From contig CAAFXG010000316.1 in NCBI GenBank assembly GCA_900766925.1, positions 4,974 through 68,973 on the forward strand: a DNA stretch of 64,000 nucleotides, in the 5' to 3' direction. This DNA is from Lachnospiraceae bacterium. GTDB taxonomy: Bacteria > Bacillota > Clostridia > Lachnospirales > Lachnospiraceae. The stretch's first letter is position 1. Each line of letters starts with the position of its first letter. Below the pieces are notes generated by a model. That model did no database searches and was not told where the DNA came from. It saw only the letters and a program-made list of their open reading frames with translations. Of the stretch, positions 17,593-26,799 are shown piece by piece. A program made the position numbers and the translations under genes.

Positions 17593-19308
17593 ATGAATTA
17601 TGACATTTCAAAAATTAGTACTGAGCTTGAAATAGCAATTGATACACCTGAAGATTTAAGACAGAATTCACTGGATCTTAACGTAGGCTATGACATGCTT
17701 TTCAGGGAGTGGGAGCTTATAATAAAATATACAGGAAACCTTGATAAAATTGCAACACAGCTTGAATTTACATTTACAGAGCTTCTTAATGGTTATGCAA
17801 TCATAAGAATAAGTGAAGAAAAAATAGAACTCTTAAGTCAGATTCCTGAAATAATCTTTATTGAAAAGCCAAAAAGCATTTATACAGCCGATACTTCAAT
17901 ACAGACAGGCAAAATTGTATCCTGCATGGATATTAATGTTGAAGCACTTCTTGGTACATCAGATGTTGCTTTAAATGGTGACGGCGTTTTAGTTGCTGTA
18001 ATAGATTCAGGTATTGATTTCTCAAATCCGTATTTTATTAATCCGGATGGTACATCCAAAATAGTAAGCTATTGGAATCAGGATGTCCCCGGGAATCCAC
18101 CGGAGGGGTACAAAATAGGTTCTGTTTATTCGGGTGAAGAGCTTAAATCCATAGATAGAACTGATAGTATTTTTTATGATCTGACTGACGTGTCAGGTCA
18201 TGGAACCGCAGTTGCAGGGATTATTGCAGAATCAGTGCCTATGGCAGGATTGATAATTGTAAAGCTTGCAGATTCAAATAATTTTGGCTTTCCAAGGACA
18301 ACATCTTTAATGATGGGGATTGACTACAGTATTCGGGTAGCTTTAAATTTGAATCTGCCGTTGGTAATTAATATAAGTTTTGGGAATAATTATGGTGATC
18401 ATGCAGGAAATTCAATATTGGAAAGCTATATAAATGATGTATCAGGTGTCGGAAGAATTAATATGGTGACCGGCATGGGTAATGACGGAAACAGTGGAAG
18501 ACACATAAGAAGATTATTGAAAACAGGACAGAGCACTGATGCAGAATTTATAGTACGCCTGTATGAAACAGCTATAAATATCCAAATTTGGCGCAGTTAT
18601 GCAGATGATGTATTAATTTCAATGACAACTCCAAGAAATGAGATTATCGGTCCGTTTAACAAATATCAGGAAATCATGACCTATAATCTGGCTGATATGA
18701 CTATAATTGTATTAAATGGTTCACCATCACCAATAAATAAAAATCAGGAAACCTATATCTCAATAATTCCAAATCAAACTTATATCCAGGAAGGAATATG
18801 GAAAATCAGTATACAGGCAAAAAAAATAAATGACGGTTTTATTGATTTATGGCTTCCGGTCGCAGACAGTACCAGTACTGCCGTAAGTTTTCTTGAATCT
18901 GACGCAGACATTTCACTTACAATACCTGCTTCGGCCTCATCCACAATAAGTGTGGGGGCATATGATGCGGTATCTCTTACATATGCTCCATTTTCAGGTA
19001 GAGGATTTACAAGAGATAACAGAGTTAAGCCGGAAATATCTGCACCGGGAGTAGGTATTAAAACTGCTGCCATAGGAGGTGGTGAAACAATAGTATCCGG
19101 CACTTCATTTGCAGCACCATTTGTTTCAGCCGGCGCGGCTATGTTAATGCAATGGGGTATAACGACGGGAAACGACCCATATTTATACGCAGAAAAGCTC
19201 AAAGCCTATCTCATCAGAGGTGCAAGAAAATTACCCGGTTATATGGAATGGCCTAACGAAAAGCTGGGATACGGTGCACTATGTGTAAAGGACAGTCTGC
19301 CCATATAA
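17593..19308 (+). CDS. S8 family serine protease (subtilase, CspB-like)
   Basis: 571 aa. Catalytic triad complete: D138 (AVIDSGID), H203 (SGHGTAVAGI), S505 (SGTSFAAP). No signal peptide. Residues 1 to about 110 look like a prodomain, and a beta-rich insert of about 170 aa between the H and S blocks resembles the jelly-roll domain of CspB-type proteases. CspB activates the spore-cortex hydrolase SleC during germination in clostridia, but several paralogues of this shape exist, so that role is a possibility only. Unlike CspA/CspC pseudoproteases it should be active. A weak AAAGGG precedes the ATG. Confidence 0.85.
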   Translation: MNYDISKISTELEIAIDTPEDLRQNSLDLNVGYDMLFREWELIIKYTGNLDKIATQLEFTFTELLNGYAIIRISEEKIELLSQIPEIIFIEKPKSIYTADTSIQTGKIVSCMDINVEALLGTSDVALNGDGVLVAVIDSGIDFSNPYFINPDGTSKIVSYWNQDVPGNPPEGYKIGSVYSGEELKSIDRTDSIFYDLTDVSGHGTAVAGIIAESVPMAGLIIVKLADSNNFGFPRTTSLMMGIDYSIRVALNLNLPLVINISFGNNYGDHAGNSILESYINDVSGVGRINMVTGMGNDGNSGRHIRRLLKTGQSTDAEFIVRLYETAINIQIWRSYADDVLISMTTPRNEIIGPFNKYQEIMTYNLADMTIIVLNGSPSPINKNQETYISIIPNQTYIQEGIWKISIQAKKINDGFIDLWLPVADSTSTAVSFLESDADISLTIPASASSTISVGAYDAVSLTYAPFSGRGFTRDNRVKPEISAPGVGIKTAAIGGGETIVSGTSFAAPFVSAGAAMLMQWGITTGNDPYLYAEKLKAYLIRGARKLPGYMEWPNEKLGYGALCVKDSLPI

Positions 19309-19332
19309 CCATTAACCGGATTACTTCTTTTA

Positions 19333-19361
19333 TTGAGGTTAATTCTAAATTATGATATAAT
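19333..19361 (+). promoter_or_regulatory. Promoter and hairpin leader of the GTPase-NYN gene
   Basis: TTGAGG (19333-19338), 17-bp spacer, perfect TATAAT (19356-19361). The leader of about 75 nt holds a hairpin (GTCATCAAAC-TTC-GTTTGGTGAC, about 19378-19400) without a T-run. An inverted repeat ATTAACC/GGTTAAT (19311-19343) overlaps the -35. Confidence 0.7.
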
Positions 19362-19443
19362 ATGATGCGCGCGTAGGTCATCAAACTTCGTTTGGTGACA
19401 TTATATAATCCCAACATTATACGGAAACAGGGTATGATAACTA

Positions 19444-21987
19444 ATGAAAAATCTTGTATTTGGTATTCTGGCACACGTTGATGCCGGTAAGACAACTTTA
19501 TCTGAAGCCATGCTTTATCATGCAGGAATTCTAAAAAATCCCGGAAGGGTAGATAATCGCGATACAATGCTTGACAGTAATGAAATGGAGCGGGCAAGAG
19601 GTATAACTATATTTTCTAAGCAGGCACATTTTGAGGTTGATAACACTCATATAACTTTACTCGATACACCGGGACACGTGGATTTTTCGGCAGAAATGGA
19701 ACGTACACTTTCTGTTTTAGATTACGCTATTCTGGTGATAAGTGCAACTGACGGTGTGCAGGGGCATACCAGGACGCTTTGGAAACTGTTTGATGAATAC
19801 AAAATTCCTGTTTTTATTTTTGTAAATAAAATGGATCAGCATAATAGTGATAAAGCTGAAATATTAACAAAGCTTCAGGCAGAGCTTTCGGAGGGCTGTG
19901 TTGATTTATCAGCTTCAGAAGCATACGAGGAAATTGCCGTGGTCTCGGGGGATGAAAAGCTACTTGAATACTATCTGTCCAATGGAACTATTTCAAAAGA
20001 TGTTATAATTAATCTTATTGGTCAGCGTAAAATATTTCCGTGCTATTTTGGTTCAGCATTAAAATTATATGGTGTCAGTGATCTTCTTGACGGTATAGAT
20101 ATCTATACAAAGGAACCTTCATATGGGGAGAAATTCGGTGCAAGAGTTTATAAAATTACCCGTGACCCACAGGGAAACAGATTGACACATATGAAGATAA
20201 CAGGCGGTAAATTAACAATAAAATGTCCGGTAACTGCCGATGAAAAGGTAAACCAGATTCGCATATATAATGGCGACAAATACGATAACATAAACGAGAT
20301 AGGACCCGGACATGTTTGTGCAGTTACAGGTTTAAACAGCACCAGGGCAGGAGATGGCTTAGGCTTTGAATCAGACAATGACATTCAGCTTATTGAACCT
20401 GTACTAACATACAAATTATCCCTGCCTGACAATATGTCATCCAGAAAAATATATCCTGAGATGAAATGTCTTGAAGAAGAATTGCCGGAGCTTTGTGTAA
20501 ACTGGAACGAAGAAGCAGAAGAAATAACAGTTAAACTTATGGGACTTGTTCAGATAGAAATATTAACATCCCTTATTAATAAAAGATTTGGCTTTGAACC
20601 CATATTTGGAACAGGAACAATTACATACAAGGAAACCATTTCCAATACAGTAATAGGAGTGGGACATTTTGAACCCTTACGGCATTACGCAGAGGTACAT
20701 CTTTTGATGGAACCTGCAGAGCCGGGGACCGGAATAATACTTGATACCAATTGTAGCGAGGATGTACTTGAACGTAACTGGCAACGATTAATTCTGACAC
20801 ATCTTAAGGAAAAAAAACATCTGGGAGTACTCACCGGTTCAGCGCTGACTGATGTAAAAATTACTGTTATTAACGGCAGGGCACATCAAAAGCATACAGA
20901 AGGCGGAGACTTTCGGCAGGCAACCTACAGGGCAGTCCGCCAGGGACTTATGCAGGCTGAAGCTGTATTGCTTGAACCATACTATAATTTCAGAATAGAA
21001 ATACCTTCGGATATGGTTGGGCGTGTCATGACCGATATTGAGACTATGCACGCAACAATTAATCCGCCTGATATTACCGGTGACTACGCTGTTATCAAGG
21101 GTTATGGTCCTGTTGCTACAATGAGAGATTATCAGATTAATCTGAATGCATATACAAGGGGCTGTGGAAATATTTTTGTAAGCTTCAGAGGCTATGATAT
21201 ATGTCATAATCAGGATGAAGTGGTATCACAAATAAACTACAATCCTGATAATGACCTTAAAAATCCTTCTTCCTCTGTTTTTTGTGCACATGGTTCAGGC
21301 TTTATTGTTCCATGGTATGAGGTTCCTGAATATATGCATGTGTCTGATGAGACGGAAACAGATATATTCTCTGTAAATCCAGACCTATACAAACCGAAGG
21401 CCGGCTTTGACTATTCAATCGACCTTGAGGAAATAGATGCTATTTTTTCAAGAACCTTTAATGCAAACATCAAATCAGATAAGCATGATTTTAAGAAAAA
21501 GAAAACTAATTTACAATATTATACAAAAACCAATACCGGAAAAATAAATCCATCCCGTGAAAAAATGCTTATTGTTGACGGATATAATGTTATTTTTGCA
21601 TGGGAAGAATTAAAGTCCCTTGCAGGTATTAATATTGATTCCGCCAAAGACAGGCTTATTCATATATTATCTAATTATTACGGAATAACAGGAGAAAAAC
21701 TTCTTTTAGTTTTTGACGGATACAAGCTAAAGGGCAATTACGGAAGTAACGTTGCCGTGGATGACATAGAAATTGTTCATACAAAGGAGGGTGAGACTGC
21801 AGACCAATATATTGAGAAATATACCTATACCAATGCGGACAAATATGATATAACAGTTGCAACCTCGGATGGTCTGATACAGACAATCTGCCGTTCCAAG
21901 GGCTGTCGCATACTTTCATCAAGAGAACTTTTGGATATAATTGAGGTAACGTCGCAAAAATTACGTGATGAATATCACATTGACTAA
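19444..21987 (+). CDS. TetM/EF-G-like ribosomal GTPase fused to a YacP/Rae1-type NYN ribonuclease
   Basis: 847 aa. Residues 1 to about 650 follow the plan of tetracycline ribosomal protection proteins and EF-G: G1 AHVDAGKTT (10-18), G2 RARGITI, G3 DTPGHVD, G4 NKMD, then domains II-V. After a low-complexity linker (about 680-705), residues of about 706-847 match the NYN/PIN-fold nuclease YacP (Rae1): VDGYNVIFAW with D712, LVFDGYKLKG with D758, TKEGETADQYIE and VATSDG with D809. Rae1 in Bacillus cuts mRNA in the ribosomal A site, and TetM-type factors bind at the A site, so the fusion could bring a nuclease to stalled ribosomes. Tetracycline protection itself is unproven. Monocistronic with its own promoter. 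Confidence 0.9.
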   Translation: MKNLVFGILAHVDAGKTTLSEAMLYHAGILKNPGRVDNRDTMLDSNEMERARGITIFSKQAHFEVDNTHITLLDTPGHVDFSAEMERTLSVLDYAILVISATDGVQGHTRTLWKLFDEYKIPVFIFVNKMDQHNSDKAEILTKLQAELSEGCVDLSASEAYEEIAVVSGDEKLLEYYLSNGTISKDVIINLIGQRKIFPCYFGSALKLYGVSDLLDGIDIYTKEPSYGEKFGARVYKITRDPQGNRLTHMKITGGKLTIKCPVTADEKVNQIRIYNGDKYDNINEIGPGHVCAVTGLNSTRAGDGLGFESDNDIQLIEPVLTYKLSLPDNMSSRKIYPEMKCLEEELPELCVNWNEEAEEITVKLMGLVQIEILTSLINKRFGFEPIFGTGTITYKETISNTVIGVGHFEPLRHYAEVHLLMEPAEPGTGIILDTNCSEDVLERNWQRLILTHLKEKKHLGVLTGSALTDVKITVINGRAHQKHTEGGDFRQATYRAVRQGLMQAEAVLLEPYYNFRIEIPSDMVGRVMTDIETMHATINPPDITGDYAVIKGYGPVATMRDYQINLNAYTRGCGNIFVSFRGYDICHNQDEVVSQINYNPDNDLKNPSSSVFCAHGSGFIVPWYEVPEYMHVSDETETDIFSVNPDLYKPKAGFDYSIDLEEIDAIFSRTFNANIKSDKHDFKKKKTNLQYYTKTNTGKINPSREKMLIVDGYNVIFAWEELKSLAGINIDSAKDRLIHILSNYYGITGEKLLLVFDGYKLKGNYGSNVAVDDIEIVHTKEGETADQYIEKYTYTNADKYDITVATSDGLIQTICRSKGCRILSSRELLDIIEVTSQKLRDEYHID

Positions 21988-22109
21988 ATATATCAGGCTA
22001 TTAAGGCTATTGATATTTTTTATCAGATAAATTTGAGAATAATATTTTATTATTTGGGAATTTTATATTATAGTTAAGTTGCAGTACATAATATCAAGGA
22101 GGAACGCTT

Positions 22110-22418
22110 ATGTCAGTGCTAAATATTACAACTAACAACTTTGAACAGGAGGTGCTTAATTCAGATATACCTGTATTGGTCGATTTCTGGGCAGCATGGT
22201 GTGGTCCCTGCAAGATGCTTGCACCGATTGTTGAAGCGGTAGCGGAAGCAAGAAATGATGTAAAGATTTGTAAGGTAAATGTTGATGAAGAACCGGATCT
22301 TGCAATCAAATACAAAGTAATGAACATTCCAACGTTAGCTAAATTTGTTAATGGACAGCTTGTTGATAAATCCGTAGGAGTAATTTCAAAGTCAGAATTA
22401 AACGAGTTTTTGGGATGA
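22110..22418 (+). CDS. trxA: Thioredoxin
   Basis: 102 aa, standard length. Active site WCGPC with C31 and C34, and the cis-Pro loop NIPTLAKF. Cytosolic disulfide reductant, re-reduced by the reductase encoded 34 bp downstream. AAGGAGG lies before the ATG. Confidence 0.96.
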   Translation: MSVLNITTNNFEQEVLNSDIPVLVDFWAAWCGPCKMLAPIVEAVAEARNDVKICKVNVDEEPDLAIKYKVMNIPTLAKFVNGQLVDKSVGVISKSELNEFLG

Positions 22419-22452
22419 ATTTTGATAATAAAAACATTTTTCAGGAGGAAGT

Positions 22453-23358
22453 ATGACAGATATATGCATTATAGGCGGTGGAACAGCGGGTTTAACCGCA
22501 GCAATATATGGATTACGTGCCGGAAAAAGCGTTAAGCTCATAGAGGAACTTACTTATGGTGGTCAGATTATCAATTCTAATTCAATAGAAAATTATCCCG
22601 GATTTAAAAATATCTCAGGATATGAATTTTCGACAGCTTTATATGAACAGGCATTGGAGCAGGGGCTTGATTTCATAGCCGATACGTGTATAGAATTAGT
22701 TAAAGCTGAAGATAAATTTACAATAAGCTGTAAAGAGAACACCATAGAAGCAAAGACAGTAATTATTGCAACGGGCGTAAAGAGACGTAAGCTTAACGTT
22801 CCCGGTGAGGAACGATTAGCCGGCAATGGTGTTTCGTATTGTGCAACATGTGACGGTGCTTTTTTTAAGGGACGTGACGTTGCTATATGCGGTGGTGGAA
22901 ATACAGCCTTGGATGAAGCAATCTTTCTTTCAAATTATTGCAGTAAGGTAATATTAATTCACAGAAGAGAGGAATTCAGAGGCTCATCAAATAAACTTTC
23001 ATTGTTAGAAGCACGTAATAATGTTGAAATAATTAAAAATTCAACTATTTTGTGTGTTAATGGTACCGAAGAGGTTTCATCAATAACTTATCGCGATAAT
23101 ATAACAGGAAAATCAGTTGAAAAGCCGGTTAGTGGAGTCTTTGTTGCAATAGGACAGGCACCTGATAATTCATTTGCCGCTAAAATTGTCAATCTTGATG
23201 AATCAGGTTATGTTATTGCCAATGAAGATTGCAAGACAAACGTTTTCGGTCTTTTTACCGCAGGTGATTGTAGAACAAAAGAAATAAGACAGCTTACTAC
23301 AGCTACCGCAGATGGTACGGTTGCCGCTTTACAGGCCTGTAAATATATTGATATGTAA
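22453..23358 (+). CDS. trxB: Thioredoxin-disulfide reductase
   Basis: 301 aa flavoprotein. FAD-binding GGGTAGLTAA near the N-terminus, redox-active CATC (C130, C133) followed by DGAFF, NADPH-type GGGNTALDEA motif with HRREEFR, and a C-terminal FAD motif (GLFTAGDCR). Passes electrons to the thioredoxin of the preceding gene. Operon with trxA; a hairpin terminator follows. Confidence 0.95.
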   Translation: MTDICIIGGGTAGLTAAIYGLRAGKSVKLIEELTYGGQIINSNSIENYPGFKNISGYEFSTALYEQALEQGLDFIADTCIELVKAEDKFTISCKENTIEAKTVIIATGVKRRKLNVPGEERLAGNGVSYCATCDGAFFKGRDVAICGGGNTALDEAIFLSNYCSKVILIHRREEFRGSSNKLSLLEARNNVEIIKNSTILCVNGTEEVSSITYRDNITGKSVEKPVSGVFVAIGQAPDNSFAAKIVNLDESGYVIANEDCKTNVFGLFTAGDCRTKEIRQLTTATADGTVAALQACKYIDM

Positions 23359-23366
23359 TATGTCAT

Positions 23367-23443
23367 AAAAGTTAATTTATATAAGAAAGTATATGATTAT
23401 GTAACCCTAAATCATATATTTCCTTGTTAAATTAACTTTTTTT
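23367..23443 (+). terminator. Terminator after trxB
   Basis: AAAAGTTAATTT (23367-23378) pairs with AAATTAACTTTT (23429-23440), with an inner ATATGATT/AATCATAT pair, and a T-run to 23443. The promoter of the next gene probably overlaps its end (TTGTTA, 16 bp, TAAAAT at about 23425-23452). Confidence 0.6.
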
Positions 23444-23493
23444 GGTAAAATATTTCCATAATGTTTATAAAATAAACCAGGGGGACTGAAATT

Positions 23494-25194
23494 ATGGAAC
23501 ACAAAAAGATTAAACTAATAAACTCAGTTAAAACAAGAGTAATTACTGCAATGTTTTTAATGGCATTATTAACGGGAATAGCCTTACTGGTTATGATTAT
23601 TCCTAGCTTTAAGAAAACCTTAAATAATGACACCAAAAGCTATATGACCGATATGGCAAAGGCTTACGGAATCATGTTAGATGAAGAAAAAAACCTTGTT
23701 GGCCTTTCAGAGACATTATCTCCGGACAATCTGTCAGAAGCAGTTGGCGGAGTGAAGGTTAATGGTTTGAAATCAAGTTACATATATGTTGTAAGTGCAA
23801 ACGGAACCATGCTTTATCATCCTACGGCAGATAAAATCGGTAAATCTGTTGAAAATGCTGCAGTACTTGCAACTGTAGATAAAATTTCAAAAGGGCAGAA
23901 GGTAGAAAATGAGGTTATCGAATATGATTTCAAGGGTGTTACGAAGTATGCCGGAATATATGTCAATGATGCTCAGGATTTTATTGTAGTTGTAACGGCC
24001 GATGAAAAAGAGGTTATGGCTCCGCTTAACTTAGTAATTAATAAGACAGTTATCAGCCTGATTATTGTCCTTGGACTGATAATTGTAATTGGCTCATTTA
24101 TTGCTTACAGACTAATTAAACCAATTAACGAAATTGCCATGGTAGCTTCTGACTTGGCAGATATGAATTTTGCGGAACATCCAAAGCTTAACCTACTCGG
24201 AAAGCATAAGGATGAGGTAGGACATATGGCCCGTTCGCTTGAATATCTCAGGAGTGAGCTTGTTGAGGCCTTCATATCCATAAAAGCTAAGAGTGATGAG
24301 GTTATGAATGCTTCCACATCACTTACCTCTGATGCAGCTGAAACTACAATAACAATGGAGCAGGTTGAAAATGCCGTAAATGATATTGCCGAAGGCGCAA
24401 ACTCACAAGCTGCGGAAACTCAGAAAGCAACTGATAATGTAATTATTATGGGAAATATGGTTAAGGATACCAATGAGGAGGTTAATAATCTTCTTACATT
24501 TGCCCGGGAAATACAACTTTCAGTTAACGAAGCCAAGGAGGTTCTGCGTAATCTGGAAGCAGTTAATAACAATGCAAAGGAATATATTGATATTATTGCA
24601 AATCAGACCAATACTACAAATGAATCAGCACTTAAGATAAGTGAGGCTACCAGACTTATTACAGCTATTGCCGAAGAAACCAACCTGCTTTCCCTCAATG
24701 CATCCATTGAAGCTGCAAGAGCCGGTGAACACGGAAGAGGCTTTGCGGTTGTGGCTGCTGAAATTCAGACGCTTGCAGAACAATCCAATGAATCTGCAAA
24801 GCAGATAGAAATAATTATTCAACAGTTACTTTCAGATTCTGAAAAGGCCGTTGAAACAATGTCAGATGTCAAGGATATTATTAATATTCAAAGTGAGCAT
24901 GTAGCTCAGACTGACACTGCCTTTAACAGAATTTCTGACGGAATTACCGAATCAATCAAAGGAATTAATACAATTTCTGACAAAACCTCAAGTCTTGATT
25001 CTGCCAGAATAAATGTGGTTGACATTGTTCAGAATCTTACTGCAATTGCAGAGCAGAATGCTGCAGATACAGAGGAAACATCAGCGTCAACAACAGAGGT
25101 AACAGCAATTGTAGAAGGTATTTCCGATAAGTCCGAATCACTTCGTAAGGTTGCAGGAGCTCTTGACGAGGGTATATCAATTTTCAGATACTAA
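23494..25194 (+). CDS. Methyl-accepting chemotaxis protein
   Basis: 566 aa chemoreceptor. Membrane helix at about 15-37, an extracellular cache-like sensor domain (about 38-185, with YIYVVSANGTMLYHP), second membrane helix at about 188-208, HAMP domain, then the coiled-coil signalling domain with the conserved hairpin tip (EETNLLSLNASIEAARAG, then GRGFAVVA). It signals to CheA/CheW, so the cell is probably motile. The ligand is unknown. Single gene between a terminator and hairpin element 1; no other chemotaxis or flagellar gene is in the window. Confidence 0.93.
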   Translation: MEHKKIKLINSVKTRVITAMFLMALLTGIALLVMIIPSFKKTLNNDTKSYMTDMAKAYGIMLDEEKNLVGLSETLSPDNLSEAVGGVKVNGLKSSYIYVVSANGTMLYHPTADKIGKSVENAAVLATVDKISKGQKVENEVIEYDFKGVTKYAGIYVNDAQDFIVVVTADEKEVMAPLNLVINKTVISLIIVLGLIIVIGSFIAYRLIKPINEIAMVASDLADMNFAEHPKLNLLGKHKDEVGHMARSLEYLRSELVEAFISIKAKSDEVMNASTSLTSDAAETTITMEQVENAVNDIAEGANSQAAETQKATDNVIIMGNMVKDTNEEVNNLLTFAREIQLSVNEAKEVLRNLEAVNNNAKEYIDIIANQTNTTNESALKISEATRLITAIAEETNLLSLNASIEAARAGEHGRGFAVVAAEIQTLAEQSNESAKQIEIIIQQLLSDSEKAVETMSDVKDIINIQSEHVAQTDTAFNRISDGITESIKGINTISDKTSSLDSARINVVDIVQNLTAIAEQNAADTEETSASTTEVTAIVEGISDKSESLRKVAGALDEGISIFRY

Positions 25195-25222
25195 GCATAC
25201 AATTTAATATTATAAACATATA

Positions 25223-25405
25223 AAAAAAGCGTGATTCTGTCGGCACCGGCTGTATATATAGCTAATAAAAAGACCGTTTGGCAACGTCAGCACTTAACGA
25301 GCGTGTTTTTAGACGAGTTTAGTACTGTTACGTTGACAACCGAGCGGGAGTAAGTCTTATTATTAGCTATATATACAGCCGGTACCGACAGAATCACGTT
25401 TTTTT
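25223..25405. ncRNA. Hairpin element 1: 52-bp stem with conserved 79-nt loop
   Basis: 25223-25274 pairs with 25354-25405: 49 Watson-Crick pairs, one G-T, two mismatches (25244/25384 and 25269/25359). The stem begins with an A-run and ends with a T-run, so it could terminate transcription both ways. The 79-nt loop (25275-25353) is nearly the same as the loop of the element at 39497-39700, there in reverse orientation, while the stems have unrelated sequence. It fills the gap between the chemoreceptor gene and thiC. Read on the + strand it could be a structured RNA in the 3' UTR of the receptor mRNA; a plain terminator would not need the loop. Confidence 0.65.
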
Positions 25406-25476
25406 ATATTCATACATTGTTTTTTGGTATATTTTGTGATATTTTATAGAAGAGTATGTTTATTTGGAGGTTTGTA

Positions 25477-26781
25477 ATGAGAGAATATTCTACACAAATG
25501 GAAGCGGCAAGAAAAGGAATTATTACACCCGAATTAAAAAAGGTTGCAGATAAAGAAAAAATGTCTGTAGATGAATTATTGCCATTAGTTGCAAGTGGTA
25601 AAGTTGTTATTTGTGCTAACAAAAATCATAAATGTCTTGAACCACAGGGTGTGGGCTCAATGCTTACAACCAAAATTAATGTAAATCTTGGTGTTTCGAA
25701 GGATTGCAAGGATTATGATATAGAAATGAAAAAGGTTATGGAAGCAGTCGATATGGGTGCACATGCAATAATGGATTTGTCATCACATGGTAATACTATT
25801 CCGTTTAGAAGAAAACTCACCTCGGAATGTCCTGTTATGATAGGAACCGTGCCTGTATATGATTCTGTTATACACTATCAGAGGGATCTTGCAACCCTCA
25901 CTGCAAAGGATTTTATAGATGTTGTGCGTCTTCACGCCGAAGATGGTGTTGATTTTGTTACACTTCACTGCGGAATTACCCGTAAGACTATAGAACAAAT
26001 TAAAAATCACAAGCGTAAGATGAATATAGTATCAAGAGGCGGTTCTCTCGTCTTTGCATGGATGACGATGACCGGTAACGAAAATCCATTTTATGAATAT
26101 TATGACGAGATATTAGATATATGCAGAGAATATGATGTTACAATTTCACTTGGAGATGCGTGCCGCCCGGGTTGTCTTGCTGACGCATCGGATGTATGCC
26201 AGATTGAAGAGCTGGTTCGGCTTGGAGAGCTTACCAAACGTGCATGGGAAAAGGATGTACAGGTTATGGTTGAAGGTCCCGGACATATGCCTATGGATCA
26301 GATTGCAGCCAATATGAAGCTTCAACAGACAATTTGTATGGGAGCACCATTTTATGTACTCGGACCGCTTGTAACAGATATTGCACCGGGATATGACCAT
26401 ATTACATCAGCTATCGGAGGTGCAATTGCTGCAGCTTCAGGTGCAGCGTTTCTGTGCTATGTTACACCTGCTGAGCATTTGGCACTTCCTAATGTTGAAG
26501 ATGTAAAGCAGGGTATAATCGCATCTAAGATTGCAGCCCACGCGGCTGACATTGCCAAGGGAATAAGAGGTGCAAGAGATATAGACGACAGGATGGCTGA
26601 CGCAAGACGGGCTCTTGACTGGGAAACACAGTGGGAGTGTGCCATAGATCCTGATACTGCCAGGGCAATCCGTGATGACAGAAGTCCTGAGCATGATGAT
26701 ACATGCTCAATGTGCGGTAAATTCTGTGCCGTAAGGAGTATGAATAAGGCGTTAGCAGGTGAATACATAGATATTTTATAA
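25477..26781 (+). CDS. thiC: Phosphomethylpyrimidine synthase ThiC
   Basis: 434 aa. Radical-SAM-type enzyme that turns aminoimidazole ribotide into HMP phosphate for thiamine. The C-terminal Cys motif CSMCGKFC (C410, C413, C418) binds the 4Fe-4S cluster, and the barrel motifs (VEGPGHMPMDQIA, GDACRPGCLADA) are present. The ATG at 25477 is chosen because GGAGG lies six bases before it; an upstream in-frame ATG at 25456 lacks one. No other thiamine gene is near, and no TPP riboswitch is visible upstream, where element 1 ends about 70 bp before the start. Confidence 0.95.
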   Translation: MREYSTQMEAARKGIITPELKKVADKEKMSVDELLPLVASGKVVICANKNHKCLEPQGVGSMLTTKINVNLGVSKDCKDYDIEMKKVMEAVDMGAHAIMDLSSHGNTIPFRRKLTSECPVMIGTVPVYDSVIHYQRDLATLTAKDFIDVVRLHAEDGVDFVTLHCGITRKTIEQIKNHKRKMNIVSRGGSLVFAWMTMTGNENPFYEYYDEILDICREYDVTISLGDACRPGCLADASDVCQIEELVRLGELTKRAWEKDVQVMVEGPGHMPMDQIAANMKLQQTICMGAPFYVLGPLVTDIAPGYDHITSAIGGAIAAASGAAFLCYVTPAEHLALPNVEDVKQGIIASKIAAHAADIAKGIRGARDIDDRMADARRALDWETQWECAIDPDTARAIRDDRSPEHDDTCSMCGKFCAVRSMNKALAGEYIDIL

Positions 26782-26799
26782 TAGGGGGGAAAAAGCAAA

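Noticed and set aside
19444..21987. Calling this gene a tetracycline-resistance determinant such as tet(M)
   Set aside because: The GTPase part is related but not identical to known Tet proteins, the NYN fusion is foreign to them, and there are no mobile-element sequences around. Resistance is not supported by sequence alone.
21985..22109. Promoter and terminator between the GTPase-NYN gene and trxA
   Set aside because: Only short weak pairings and no -35/-10 pair with acceptable spacing could be found, so no feature is claimed.
25223..25405. Insertion sequence or transposon remnant
   Set aside because: The inverted repeats are joined by only 79 nt without coding potential, and no target-site duplication is seen. 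A MITE-like origin stays possible but the unrelated stem of the second copy argues against simple copying.
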